This document shows, piece by piece, positions 42,892 to 53,880 of a stretch of 64,000 bases of DNA. Source of the stretch: Dastarcus helophoroides (taxonomy: Eukaryota > Arthropoda > Insecta > Coleoptera > Bothrideridae); contig CM053329.1 of NCBI GenBank assembly GCA_028583605.1, positions 17,028,080 through 17,092,079 on the forward strand. The letters run 5' to 3'. The notes under the pieces are model-generated. The model had not been told where the DNA came from and searched no databases. It saw nothing but the letters and a program-made list of their open reading frames with translations. How positions within the stretch are numbered: the stretch's first letter is position 1; every line of letters starts with the position of its first letter. The position numbers were made by a program, and so were the translations under genes.

Positions 42892-45560
42892 TCGTATTTC
42901 ATATTTCGTATTTCGTATTTCGTATCTCGTATCTCGTATTTCGTATTTCGTATTTCGTATTTCGTATTTCGTATTTCGTATCTTGCATCTTGTATTTTGT
43001 ATCTTATATCTTATATCTCGTACCTTGTATCTTGTATCTTATATCTTGTATCTTGCATCTTGCATATTGTATCTTGTATCTGGTATTTCGTATTTCGAAT
43101 TTCGTATTTCGTATTTCATATTCCGTATTTCTTATTTCGTATTTCGTATTTCATATTTCGTATTTTGTATTTCGTATTTCGCATCTTGTATTTTGTGTCT
43201 TGTATCTTCTATTTGGTATTTTGCATCTTGTATCTTTTATCTTGTGTCTTGAATCTTGTACTTTGTATTTTGTACCTTGTATCTTATATTTTATATCTTA
43301 TATCTTGTATTTTGTATCTTGTATCTTATATCTTATTTCGTATCTCGTATCTCGCATTATATTATATCTCGTATTTCATATCTTGTATCTCGTATCTTGT
43401 ATCTCGTTTCTCACTTCTCGCATCTCGCATCGCGTAACTTGTATCTTTTACCTTGTATCCTGTGTCTTGCATCTTGTATCTTATATCCTGTGTCTTGCAT
43501 CTTGTATCCTGTTTCTTGTATCTTGCATCTTGTTTCTTGTATCTTGTATCCTGTGTCTTGCATCTTGCATCTTGTATCTTGTATCCTGTGGCTTGTATCT
43601 TGTATCTTGCATCTTGCATCTTCTATCTTGTCTCTTGTATATTGAATCTTGTATCTTGCATCTTGCATCTTGTATTTTGTATCTTATATCTCGTATCTCG
43701 TATCTTGTATCTTATATCTTGTATATTATATCTTGTATCTGGTATTTCGTATTTCGTATTTCATATTTCGTATTTCATATTTCGTATTTCGTATTTCGTA
43801 TTTCATATTTCGTATTTTGTATTTCGTATTTCGCATCTTGTATTTTGTGTCTTGTATCTTCTATTTGATATTTTGCATCTTGTATCTTGCATCTTTTATC
43901 TTGTACTTTGTATTTTGTATTTTGTACCTTGTATTTTGTATCTTATGTCTTGTATTTTGCATCTTGTATCTTGTATCTTATATCTTGTATCTTGTATCTT
44001 GTATGTTGAATCTTGCATCTTGCATTTTGCAGCTTGCATCTTGCATCTTCTATCTTGTAACTTGCCTCTCGTATATTGAATCTTGTATCTTGTATCTTGC
44101 ATCTTGTATCCTGTGGCTTGTATCTTGTATCTTCTATCTTGTCTCTTGTATATTGAATCTTGTATCTTGTATCTTGCATCTTGTATCTTGTATATTGTAT
44201 CTTGTATCTTATATATTGTATCTTGTTAAATAAAATTAATAAACGTAATGTTTCCGATCAATAAGAGTTTACCATGAAAAATAAACCGTATTTCATATTT
44301 CGTTTCTCGTATCTCGTATTTCGTATCTTACACCTTGCATCTTGTATTTTGTATCTTATATCTCGTACCTCGTATCTTGTATCTTATATCTTGTATCTGG
44401 TATTTCGTATTTCGAATTTCGTATTTCTTATTTCGTATTTCATATTTCGTATTTCATATTTCGTATTTTGTATTTCGTATTTCGCATCTTGTATTTTGTA
44501 TTTTGTGTCTTGTATCTTCTATTTGGTATTTTGCATCTTGTATCTTGCATCTTTTATCTTGTACTTTGTATTTTGTATTTTGTACCTTGTATCTTGTATT
44601 TTGTATCTTATATCTTGTATTTTGTATATTGTATCTTATATCTTATATCTTGTATCTTGTATCTTGCATCTTGCATTTTGCATTTTGCATATTGCATCTT
44701 GTATCTTGTATCTTGTAACTTGTTTCTCGTATATTGAATCTTGTATCTTGTATCTTGCATCTTGTATCTTGTATCCTGTGGCTTGTATCTTGTATCTTGC
44801 ATCTTCTATCTTGTCTCTTGTATATTGATTCTTGTATCTTGTATCTTGCATCTTGTATCTTGTATATTGTATCTTGTATCTTATATATTGTATCTTGTTA
44901 AATAAAATTAATAAACGTAATGTTTCCGATCAATAAGAGTTCACCATGAAGAATAAATCGTATTTCATATTTCGTATTTCGTTTCTCGTATCTCGTATCT
45001 TGCATCTTGTATTTTGTATCTTATATCTCGTACCTCGTATCTTGAATCTTATATCTTGTATTTTTTATCTTGTATATTATATCTTGTATCTGGTATTTCG
45101 TATTTCGAATTTCGTATTTCGTATTTCATATTTCGTATTTCATATTTCGTATTTTGTATTTCGTATTTTGTGTCTTGTATCTTCTATTTGGTATTTTGCA
45201 TCTTGTATCTTGCATCTTTTATCTTGTATCTTGTACTTTGTATTTTGTACCTTGTATCTTGTATTTTGTATCTTATATCTTGTATTTTGTATCTTGTATC
45301 TTGTATCTTATATCTTATATCTTGTATCTTGTATCTTGTATCTTGCATCTTGTATCTTGTATTTTGTATCTTGCATCTTGCATCTTGCATCTTGTATCCT
45401 GTGTCTTGCATCTTGCATCTTGTATCTTGTATCCTGTGGCTTATATCTTGTATCTTGTATCTTGCATCTTGTATCTTGCCTCTCGTATATTGAATCTTGT
45501 ATCTTGTATCTTGCATCTTGTATTTTGTATCTTGTATCTTGTATTTATACCGTATATTCA
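42889..45560. repeat. Heptanucleotide array (TCGTATT / CTTGTAT type) with a 672-bp higher-order unit
   Basis: The unit is 7 bp, with domains of tcgtatt, cttgtat and cttgcat variants alternating in the same order. Linkers containing aaataaaattaataaacg and cgatcaataagagtt recur at 42827-42891, 44225-44286 and 44897-44958; the last two are 672 bp apart. Because 7 is coprime to 3, all three plus frames stay open and encode a heptapeptide periodicity (e.g. SYFVFRI, SCILYLV), and the minus frames read YKIQDTR. Frames of up to 292 residues here are artefacts of the repeat. Confidence 0.93.
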
Positions 45561-46125
45561 TCTTTTTGACGACGCTTAAAGGTAGAAAAAAAATCGCTAG
45601 GCAGCAATTGAATTATTCACTAAAGTGATAAGATAATTACACCCCAATGAATAACAGGATGTTTGTCGTCTTAAGTGCTTTTCCTTATCATGAAAAATGC
45701 AATTAGGATGGACAAAGGGTGAGTAATGTCGAGCGTGGGATAATTGGTCAAAGCTTTTGTCTCTGGGTCCATTACAGCCCGGATGTTTAGTAGACGTTTA
45801 CCATCAACTGTCCTAATTGCTTTTCATTTTAATGGAACTGTAATTGAGATAGACAAACGCCAATAATTGCATTCCTTCTAAGAATAGAATTCGTTGGGGT
45901 GGTAAACTTAACCGTAATGACAATCGCTTCCCAATAAAAGGCCTCGGTAGACAAACAAAAGGCAGTCCTGTGTTAGACACAAAAGGCCTAGCCTTTCCCG
46001 ACAGTTTTGCCTAGTGATTTTTGAACCGACGGTGAACAGCAGTGCTATAGACTTTCAGACTAAAAAAAAACTATTTCGATTTTTTTTTTTAATTTTTATT
46101 TTTACCAAATTTATGCGGCTCCGGT
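45561..46125. other. Complex non-repetitive island, possible regulatory region
   Basis: About 450 bp of balanced, non-repetitive sequence lies between two heptamer arrays. It contains gataagataattac and cttatcatg (GATA-type sites), several attagg/caattag homeodomain-type cores, and two aaaaggcct blocks about 55 bp apart (45937 and 45980). No open frame or splice signal was recognised. Confidence 0.4.
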
Positions 46126-46127
46126 AT

Positions 46128-47345
46128 CAATATCTTGCATCTTGTATCTTGCCTGGTATTTCGTATTTCATATTTTGTATTTTGAAGAATAGGCGAGTAG
46201 AAGAATTTTTAATCAAATTTATAACAAAAAAAACGAACTTTTTGAAGAATTCAAATGTTGAATAAAAGTAAAAATTATCAAAAAATTCTAATCTTTCAAA
46301 AAAACCATAAAATAAAACAAAAAATTTTGGAGAACACTTAAAATTTTGGTTATATCATATCTTTGTATCTAGTATCTTGCATCCTGCATCTTGCATCTTG
46401 CATCTTGTATCTTGTATCTTGTATCTTGTATATTGAATCTTGTATCTTGCACCTTGTATCTTGAATATTGTATCTTGTATCTTATATCTTTTATCTTATA
46501 TCTTATGTCTTATGTCTTTTATATTTTATATCTTTATCTTATATCTTATGTCTTATGTCTTGTGTCTTAAATCTTATATCTTATATCCTATATCTTATAT
46601 CTCGTACCTCTCATTTCGCATCTCACATCTCACATCTTGCATCTTGTATCCTGTGTCTTGCATCTTGTATCCTGTGTCTTGCATCTTGTATCCTGTGGCT
46701 TGTATCTTGAATCTTGTATCTTGTCTCTTGTATCTCGTATATTGTATATTGAATCTTTTATCTTGCATCTTGTATCTTATATATTGTATCTTGTATTTTG
46801 TATCTTTTAGTTTGTATCTTGAATATTGTATCTTGTATCTTATATCTTTTATCTTATATCTTATATCTTTATCTTTATCTTATGTCTTATGTCTTATGTC
46901 TTAAATCTTATATCTTATATCTCGTATCTTGCATCTCACATCTTACATCTTGCATCTTGTATCCTGTATCCGGTGTCTTGCATCTTGTATCCTGTGTCTT
47001 GCATCTTGTATCCTGTGGCTTGTATCTTGAATCTTGTATCCTGTATCTTGTCTCTTGTATCTCGTATATTGAATCTTGTATCTTATATAGTTTATCTTGT
47101 ATTTTGTATCTTGTATCTTGTACCTTGTATCTTGAATCTTGTATATTGTATGGTATTTCATATTTTGTATTTTGAAGAATAGGCGAGTAAAAGAATTTTT
47201 AATCAAATTTTCAAAAAAAAACTGAACTTTTTGAAGAACCCAAATATTGAAAAAAGTAAAATTTATTAAAAATTTTACTCTTTTAAAAAAATCATAAAAT
47301 AAAACAAAAAATTTTGGAGAACATTTAAAATTTTGGTTATTTATC
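46128..47345. repeat. Second heptamer array, flanked by a direct duplication
   Basis: Heptamers of the cttgtat, cttatat and ctcgtat type fill 46355-47165. The flanking blocks 46128-46350 and 47148-47345 are copies: tattttgaagaataggcgag, aagaatttttaatcaaat, and aaaattttggagaaca. The array and flanks therefore duplicated as about 1 kb. The long frames here are repeat readings. Confidence 0.85.
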
Positions 47346-48650
47346 ATTTTTTAAAAAAGATAATGTCACATTTTTTAAAAGCGTCAAATTTTCCATTAAA
47401 TATTTTCGAATATATTGACATTTTAAAAGATGACCAAATTTAAGAAAAATAACATTTTCAAAAAAAATTGATAAAAGTCAAGACTAAAAAAATTTGTAAT
47501 TTGCAAAACAATCAAAATTTTAAAAGCAGAGTAATTTTCGAAAAAATTTATATTTTGTAAAATAGTTCAAAATTTCAAAAATCAAAATTTTCGAATAAAT
47601 TTGAAATTTCGAAGAAATTAAAAAAAAAATCGGATGTTTGCAAAAAGGGTCCAAATTTTAAAAAAAAGGAGAAATGTTTGAAAAAGTCGAAACTCAAGAA
47701 AGGGTAAATTTTAAAAAAGTAAAAATTTTTTTAAGCAAAATTTTTAAAAATTTTCGAAGTTGTCAAGTTTTCAAAAAGTATCAAAATTTTCGAATAAAAT
47801 CTAAATTTTTAAAAGTCAAAATTAAAAACGATTTTTTAAAGATAAGAAATTTGAAGAATTTGAACTTTTGAGCTAAAGTCAAAGGTTTTAAAAAACCCAA
47901 ATATTGACAGAAAGCCAAAAATTTCTAAAAAAAAAAGTCGAAATATTGAAACAAAATCGAAATATTCAAAAAAACCTTACAAAAACCTAAACATTGTTAT
48001 AAATAGACCTTAGAACATAAAAATTGTTAAAGTTTTCGGGATCAAGCTTTCAAAGAAATTTAAAATTGTCGAAAGAGAAAAATTTTTTAAAAAGTCAAAA
48101 TTATCAGAAGGGTCTGAATTTTATAAAAAAAAATGAAAGTTTTGAAAAGAGTTAAAATTTCATAAAAAAGAGTCGAAATTCTGAATATTAAGGCCGTCAA
48201 AAAGTGGAAATTTTGATCAAAGATTCGAAATCTGGAAATAAACTTGCAATTTTGAAGGAAATCATTCAAAAAAAGTCTAAATTTTAAAACATAAAAAACA
48301 CTGAAATATCCAAAAGTCAAATTTGAAAAGAGTTAAAATTTCGAATATTAAAGCGACAGGAAAGTCGCCATTTTAATAAAAGATTCGAAATCTCGATATA
48401 AAATCGAAATTTTGGTAAAAACTCATTCAAAAAAAGTGCAAATTTTAAAAAATAAAAAACACTGAAATGGTCAAAAGTCAATTTTTTTAAAAAAGTCGGA
48501 TTTTTTGACAAGTGTCAAGAAAAAATTTGAAAAATCGAGATTTTCAGTGTAAGAAGTTTTCAAAATAAACTACAAATTTTGAAAAAATAAAAATTTTGAA
48601 AAACAAGGTCGAAAATAAAAATTTTGAAAAATTGATTTACTTAACAAGTT
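47345..48650. repeat. Degenerate AT-rich repeats
   Basis: Words such as aaaaagtcgaaat and attttgaaa recur. A 200-bp partial duplication is visible around 48110-48300 and 48320-48480 (attcgaaatct, attcaaaaaaagt). No gene is present. Confidence 0.5.
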
Positions 48651-48806
48651 AAAGAAACATGATCGTTACAAAAGTGAATGTGGTTAGGGTGACCAATCAC
48701 TTAGTAGAAGAAAACGAGAGGTAAATAAAAGGAAAAAAAATAGGAAAATGTTTTTGAAAATCATTCATTTTTGACACCAATGCGCGAAGGTAAAATTTAA
48801 AATTTG

Positions 48807-48812
48807 TTTATT
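48807..48812 (-). terminator. Polyadenylation signal of the 49102 gene
   Basis: AATAAA on minus, 47 bp beyond the stop codon at 48859. Confidence 0.55.
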
Positions 48813-48858
48813 AAATAATATGGATTTAAAATAATAAATACAGATAAATTGATACTAT

Positions 48859-49016
48859 CTACGTGGCGTAAACGTCCTTTCTCTTCAGGTAATTATGATC
48901 GATCCTCGGTCTGCTTGGATGGAGCAAATCGGTGTATTGGTCCGGCAAATTTGTGTAATATGGGTCGGCCCCCGCTCCGTAGCCGGGCTCGTACGGCCAC
49001 TGTCTGTCGTAATGCC
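48859..49016 (-). CDS. Exon 2 of a small tyrosine-rich peptide gene
   Basis: After an acceptor TTTTCAG (CAG at 49019-49017) the phase-1 reading is HYDRQWPYEPGYGAGADPYY, TNLPDQYTDLLHPSRPRIDH and NYLKRKDVYAT, ending with TAG at 48861-48859. Tyr, Pro and Gly are frequent, as in secreted or cuticular peptides, and KRK near the end could be a processing site. The unspliced frame reads through the intron and gives an unrelated Arg-rich tail, so the spliced model is preferred. The peptide family is not recognised. Confidence 0.72.
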
Positions 49017-49071
49017 CTGAAAACCCAAACAATCACAATAATTAAGCCCAGATAATGGAGACGCGTTACAC
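49017..49071 (-). other. 55-nt intron of the 49102 gene
   Basis: Donor GTGTAA (from 49071), a branch-like CTTAAT and acceptor TTTTCAG (to 49017). Confidence 0.68.
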
Positions 49072-49102
49072 CTTTTTGCCCAGACGCATAGACAGCTAGC
49101 AT
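49072..49102 (-). CDS. Exon 1 of the small tyrosine-rich peptide gene
   Basis: ATG at 49102 opens MLAVYASGQK, and the split codon G|GG gives Gly across the junction; the protein is 62 residues. The N-terminus is too short and polar for a full signal peptide. Either the peptide is cytoplasmic or a further 5' exon is missed. A weak acceptor AACAG exists just upstream, where the frame reads CIMLAVYASG. A stop in the same frame precedes that point. Confidence 0.6.
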
Positions 49103-49346
49103 TATACAGCGATTACGTCGCTCTGTTTACTGGATATCACAAATTATATCACGGTCGAGATATTCGTATTAATAGACAAATAGATTTCGTTGGTGTTCCG
49201 AGAAATCAACGGTTAGTACGCATTTCGCTATTTTTCGAGAGAGGTGCGATTTGTGTTGTCTTTTCGATAAAGCGAAGTTGACGTTAAATGATTTAGTTGC
49301 TTGGAGAAAGATGCCGAGGCGCACGTTGCTTCGAAAATAAAAAGTG

Positions 49347-49353
49347 TTATATA
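49347..49353 (-). promoter_or_regulatory. Candidate TATA box for the 49102 gene
   Basis: TATATAA on minus, about 245 bp upstream of the ATG. The leader between would hold one short upstream frame (MRTNR). No clear initiator was found at the expected position. Confidence 0.35.
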
Positions 49354-49359
49354 TGAGTC

Positions 49360-50090
49360 TTTCACAAATATTACGACGACAATAGATAAACCAAAATTTA
49401 CTTTTCCTAAAACGTTATTACCATAGTGTTGTAGAAAGTTGGTCTTTGAAATGAAAAATATTATATAACGGTTCTTTTTATCAAGTTTTATCTATTAGTC
49501 ATGGGATGATATACGTCTTAAAATTTCTTAAAAAGCAGTCATTTACCAAATTTATCCTTCATGTTTTTAAGGTAATTTTACCAATTTTAAATAGTGGAAA
49601 AAAGTAATAATATAACAAGATTTTCAGCACCTTTTATTCTATAAGTTATGTTTACAACAGATTACCAAAGTGTTTAACAATTAAGTCTTAAAACAAGATT
49701 AATGACGGCTATAACTAAGCAAAATCGTAACTATTTCACTAGGGTGATTTTAAACTGATCATATCCTCGTATTTAAATAAAATAAAATCAGACAAGAGCG
49801 GGTCAAATTAGCTTAAGTAACAATCACTACAATGAACAGTCAATAAAACAAATTAGATCATTTTTACCTACGTATCAATTTAAAATTTTATTCAAATTTT
49901 CTCGTATGAAATATATAATTGAAAAATAAAAAAATTGTCTATTTTCAAACACACACTTTTTTTACAATATTCATAGAACTGGTGACTGTATTAATAATGC
50001 CTCCGTCATTCGCAACTCGCAATGAGTCGATGACAAACACAATTTATGGGATGGCGCTAAAATGTTCGATATCAACCGCAATTACTGCAT
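49360..50090. other. Low-copy intergenic DNA
   Basis: No repeat period or gene is recognised; the 64-residue frame at 49919-50113 has no supporting signals. Confidence 0.35.
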
Positions 50091-50092
50091 TG

Positions 50093-50350
50093 CATTTAAT
50101 AAACATGTGCTAACTCTGAAAATATTCAACTAAATAATATAATGTAAAGGGCAAATTTGATTTGCATTCTATCTTTCGGCTAATTTTGGAAAAAACTACT
50201 CCAGAACCAACATCGTGCAAAATTTCAACTTCCTATGTTTCATAGTTTTTGAGGAAAACCTCTTTTTTGACAGAAGTACAGGCGGACGCAAGACTGAGAT
50301 AAAGGGTTCCGCTTTTTTCTTTTAAGGTACAGATCCCCAAGTAGAGACAA
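50093..50350 (+). repeat. Interspersed repeat, partly shared with 21655-21750
   Basis: The left part matches the sequence after the mariner relic. The right part (tttcatagtttttgaggaaaacc, written here in part, then ggcggacgcaagactgag and aaagggttccg) is of a kind common in insect interspersed repeats. No coding sequence is present. Confidence 0.5.
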
Positions 50351-50688
50351 ATTGTTTTACTTTATATGGTTAATCATTTACATTCAATTTTAGCAAAATC
50401 TAGAAATCCCCCAGGCAACATTTTTGATTTTAGAATATTTTCAATTTCTTAAGGGCCCCACATTGGGGGCAGAACTTATTCAAATCAATCTTATTTTATT
50501 CTCAAAACTTTGATCTTTTCCCATATATTTCATATGTTTTTTTTTGTTGTTTTATAAGTAAAATCTTTTTTACGATTTTTGATTCGAGGAAAACTTATGA
50601 TTTCGCATCATTATTACGCTAATTTGCTTTGCCAACATGCTCTAATGTTAACAGTATACAGCTACGAGTGGAATTCGTAATAGATTTA

Positions 50689-50943
50689 AATTAGTGTAAT
50701 GATGATGCGAATTAGCGTGATGGTTACGCGAAGTTGCGTGATAGTGACGCAAATTAGCGTGATGGTGACGTCAAATTGCGTGATGGTGATGCGAAATTAC
50801 GTGATGGTGACGCGAAATTGCGTGATGGTGACGCGAACTTGTGTGATGGTGACGCGAATTGCGTGATTGTGACGGTAAATTGCATGATGGTAACGCAAAA
50901 TTGCGTGATGGTGACTCAAAATTGCGTGATGATGACGCGAAAT
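50689..50943 (+). repeat. 21-bp minisatellite, about 12 copies
   Basis: The unit is gcgtgatggtgacgcgaaatt with point variants. Because 21 is divisible by 3, one frame reads a seven-residue repeat (RDGDAKL) for several units. There is no start context, and the frame ends within the array. Confidence 0.92.
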
Positions 50944-51300
50944 CATATGTTTTTCCTCAATCAAAAATTGCTGAACATGCCTAAATAATTCAATTCACAT
51001 CGATTGGAACCTAAAGAAGTTTTCAGTTCAAACTATTTTTTTCCTTTCTTGCTCTCAAAATCTCATCTTTTTCCAAAATTCGACTTTTTGGAAATTTCTA
51101 GTTTTATTTCAAAATTTGTAATTTTTGAAAATTTCGATATTTTTGTTAAACATTTTCTTTTTGAAATTTGCACCTTATTCTGAAATATTGACTTTCTTCC
51201 GGAAATTAAGGCATTTTTTTTTTCTTAGTCTCCATTTTATTCTCCAAATTTTGAAGTTTTATTGAAATTTCGCTCGTTTTAAAAATACATACGTCTTGTT
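50944..51300. other. AT-rich DNA, nothing recognised
   Basis: Degenerate aaatttcgac words only. Confidence 0.35.
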
Positions 51301-53880
51301 TCTTTAAAATTGCGCTAATTTCTCCAAAATTCTGCCTTCCACTTTATTTATTCGACTCAGCATGTATCTGTTTTTCAAAATTTCGACTTTCTTCAAATTT
51401 TCGACCTTTTCAAAATTTCGACTTTCTTTCAAAACTTCGTCTTTTTCAAATTTTAAATTTTTTTCCAAATTCTTTATTCGGAATTTTATCTTCAACCATT
51501 TTCTTAAAATTTAATTTCCACTGAGTAGATCGTGCTAAAAAGGAATCAACTCTCCTTTTCTTCAAATTTTCGCTATATTTTCCAAAATTGTGCTTGTTTT
51601 TGAAAATTTCCATTTTTTTTATTCGACTTTCAAGAAATTTCCACTCAGAATTTCTCTTTTTTTCAAAACTTCGACGTTTTTTCAAATTTTCCACTTTTTT
51701 AAAATTTTTGACTTTTGTCAAAATTTCGACTTATTTTCAAGATTCATCTTTTTTCGGAATGTCATCTTCAGCCTATTTCTTAAAATTTAACTTCTACCGA
51801 GTGGATCGTATTAGAAAGGAATCAACTCTCCTCGAAATTTTGAAGTTTTTCTCTCGAAATCTTGATTATTTTCTTTTTGACATTTCGAACCCTTACTTTG
51901 TTTAATTCTTCAATATTTATAACTATTAAACTTTATTAACGATTAAAACAACAACAGATATTAAAAATTTCACGATGTTTCTACAAAAATTTGCTATGAC
52001 CATACCTGGTATAACCGCCGATGATGCTGAAAGGCAAAACCAGGTCGGGCCATAGCAAATATTTATAGAAACATCGTGGAATTATTGTTTTAATCGTCTT
52101 TCTCCCGGAAACTAAGGCATTTTTTTCTTAGTCTCCACTTTATTTTCGAAATTTTAAAACTTTATTGAAATTTCCACCGTTTTAAAAATACGTCTTTTTT
52201 CTTCAAAATTTCGCTATATTTTCCAAATTTCTGCCATTTTTGAAAATTTTCGTTTTTTTTATTCGATTTTCAAGAAACTTTCACTCAAAATTTCTCTTTT
52301 TTTAAAAACTTGGACGTTTTTTCAAAGTTTCGACTTTTTTTCAAATTTTAAACTTTTTTAAAATTGTCGACTTTTTTTTTAAATTTCGATTAGAACCACA
52401 CCTGGTATAACCGCTGATGATGCTGAAAGGCGAAACCAGGTCCGGTCATAGCAAATATTTCTAGAAACATCGTGAAATTTTTAATATCTCTTGTTGTTTT
52501 AATCGTTTTTCTCCCGGAAACTAAGGCATTTTTTCCTTGGACTTAGATCTTAGACTTTATTTTCGAAATTTTAGAATTTTTTTGAAATTTCCATCGTTTT
52601 AAAAATACGTCTTTTTTCTTCAAAATTTCGCTATATTTTCCAAATTTCTGCTTTTTTTGAAAATTTCCATTTTTTTTATTCGACTTTCAAGAAATTTTCA
52701 CTCAAAGTTTCTCTTTTTTTAAAAACTTGTCAAAGTTTCGACTTTTTTTCAAATTTTGGACTTTTTTAAAATTGTCGACTTTTTTCAAAATTTCGATTTA
52801 TTTTCATAATTCATCTTTTTTTGGAATTATATCTTCAGCCTATTTCTTAAAATTTAACTTCTACCGAGTGGATCGTGCAAAGAAGGACTCAACTCTTCTC
52901 GAAATTTTGACCTTTTTCCCTCGAAATCTTGATTATTTTCTTTTTAACATTTCGAACCCTTACTTTGTTTAATTCTTCAATATCTATAACTATTAAACCT
53001 TATTAACGATTAAAACAACAACCGATATTAAAAATTCCACGATGTTTCTACAAAAATTTGCTGTAACCATACCAGGTACAATCTCCGATGTTGCTGAAAA
53101 ACGAAACCAGGTCCGGTCATAGCAAATATTTATAGAAACATCGTGGAATTTTTAACATTTGTTGTTGTTTTAATCATCTTTCTTCCGGCAATTAAGTCAT
53201 TATTTTTCTTAGTCTCCACTTTATTTTCGAAATTTTAAAATTTTATTTATATTTCGACCGTTTTAAAAATACGTCTTTTTCTTCAAAATTTCGCTATATT
53301 TTCCAAAATTCTGCTCTTTTGAAGATTTCGATTTTTTTATTTGACTTTTAAGACATTTTCACTCGGAATTTCTAATTTTTTTCAAAACTTCGCAATTTTT
53401 TCAAAATTTCGACTTTTATTTAAATTTTCGACTTTTTTAAAATATTTGACTTTTTTCAAAATTTCGATTTATTTTCAAAATTTATCTTTTTTCGGAACAT
53501 TATCTTCAACCTATTTCTTAAAATTTACTTTCTACCGAGTGGATCGTACTTAAAAAGAATCAATTGTCCTCTTAATTTTGACCTTTTTCTCTCGAAGTTT
53601 TGATTATTTTGTTTTTGACATTTCGAACCCCTACTTTGTGGAATTCTTCAATATTTATAAATATTAAACTTCATTAACGATTAAAACGACTACAGATATT
53701 AAAAATTCCACCATATTTCTATAAATATTTCCTGTGACCGGACCTGGTATAATTGCCGATGATGCTGAAAAGAGAAACCAGGTCCGGTCATAGCAAATAT
53801 TTATAGAAACATCGTAAAATTTTTAATGTCTGTTGTTATTTTAATCGTTAGCAAAGTATAGGTTCAAAATGTCAAAAAGA
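51300..53880. repeat. Tandem units of about 670 bp carrying hammerhead-like palindromes
   Basis: Each unit contains ctaccgagtggatcgt (51795, 52860, 53533), catttcgaaccc(t/c)tactttg, cgattaaaac(a/g)ac, a palindrome ending accaggt(c)cggtcatagc, and aaatcgtc-type text up to ttaaaaatacgtctt. Motif cores lie at 52018, 52414, 53085 and 53756; the last three are spaced 671 bp apart, and the first step (396 bp) is a truncated unit. The 81-105-residue frames are homologous because of this period. Confidence 0.85.
52414..52447 (+). ncRNA. Hammerhead-like motif with intact core
   Basis: CTGATGA (52414-52420), helix II GCT/GGC (52422-52424, 52429-52431) with a gaaa loop, GAAA (52432-52435), helix III ACC/GGT (52435-52437, 52444-52446) with a six-base loop, and cleavage triplet GTC ending at 52447. 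One extra U sits between A9 and helix II. The bases outside (ccg before, atagc after) do not pair as helix I, so this copy may not fold into an active ribozyme. Confidence 0.55.

Noticed and set aside
42880..44828. Long plus-strand frames (up to 292 residues) and matching minus frames
   Set aside because: They are readings of a stop-free 7-bp repeat in all frames; no promoter, splice signal or domain.
42889..47170. Telomeric repeat
   Set aside because: The unit is not TTAGG or TCAGG, it is internal and interrupted by linkers.
48893..49102. Unspliced 69-residue minus frame with an Arg-rich tail
   Set aside because: It reads through a well-formed 55-nt intron; the spliced reading is more protein-like.
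51588..53553. Frames sharing SSAYFLKFNFYRVDR
   Set aside because: Homology is due to the tandem unit; the frames are broken differently in each copy and lack gene signals.
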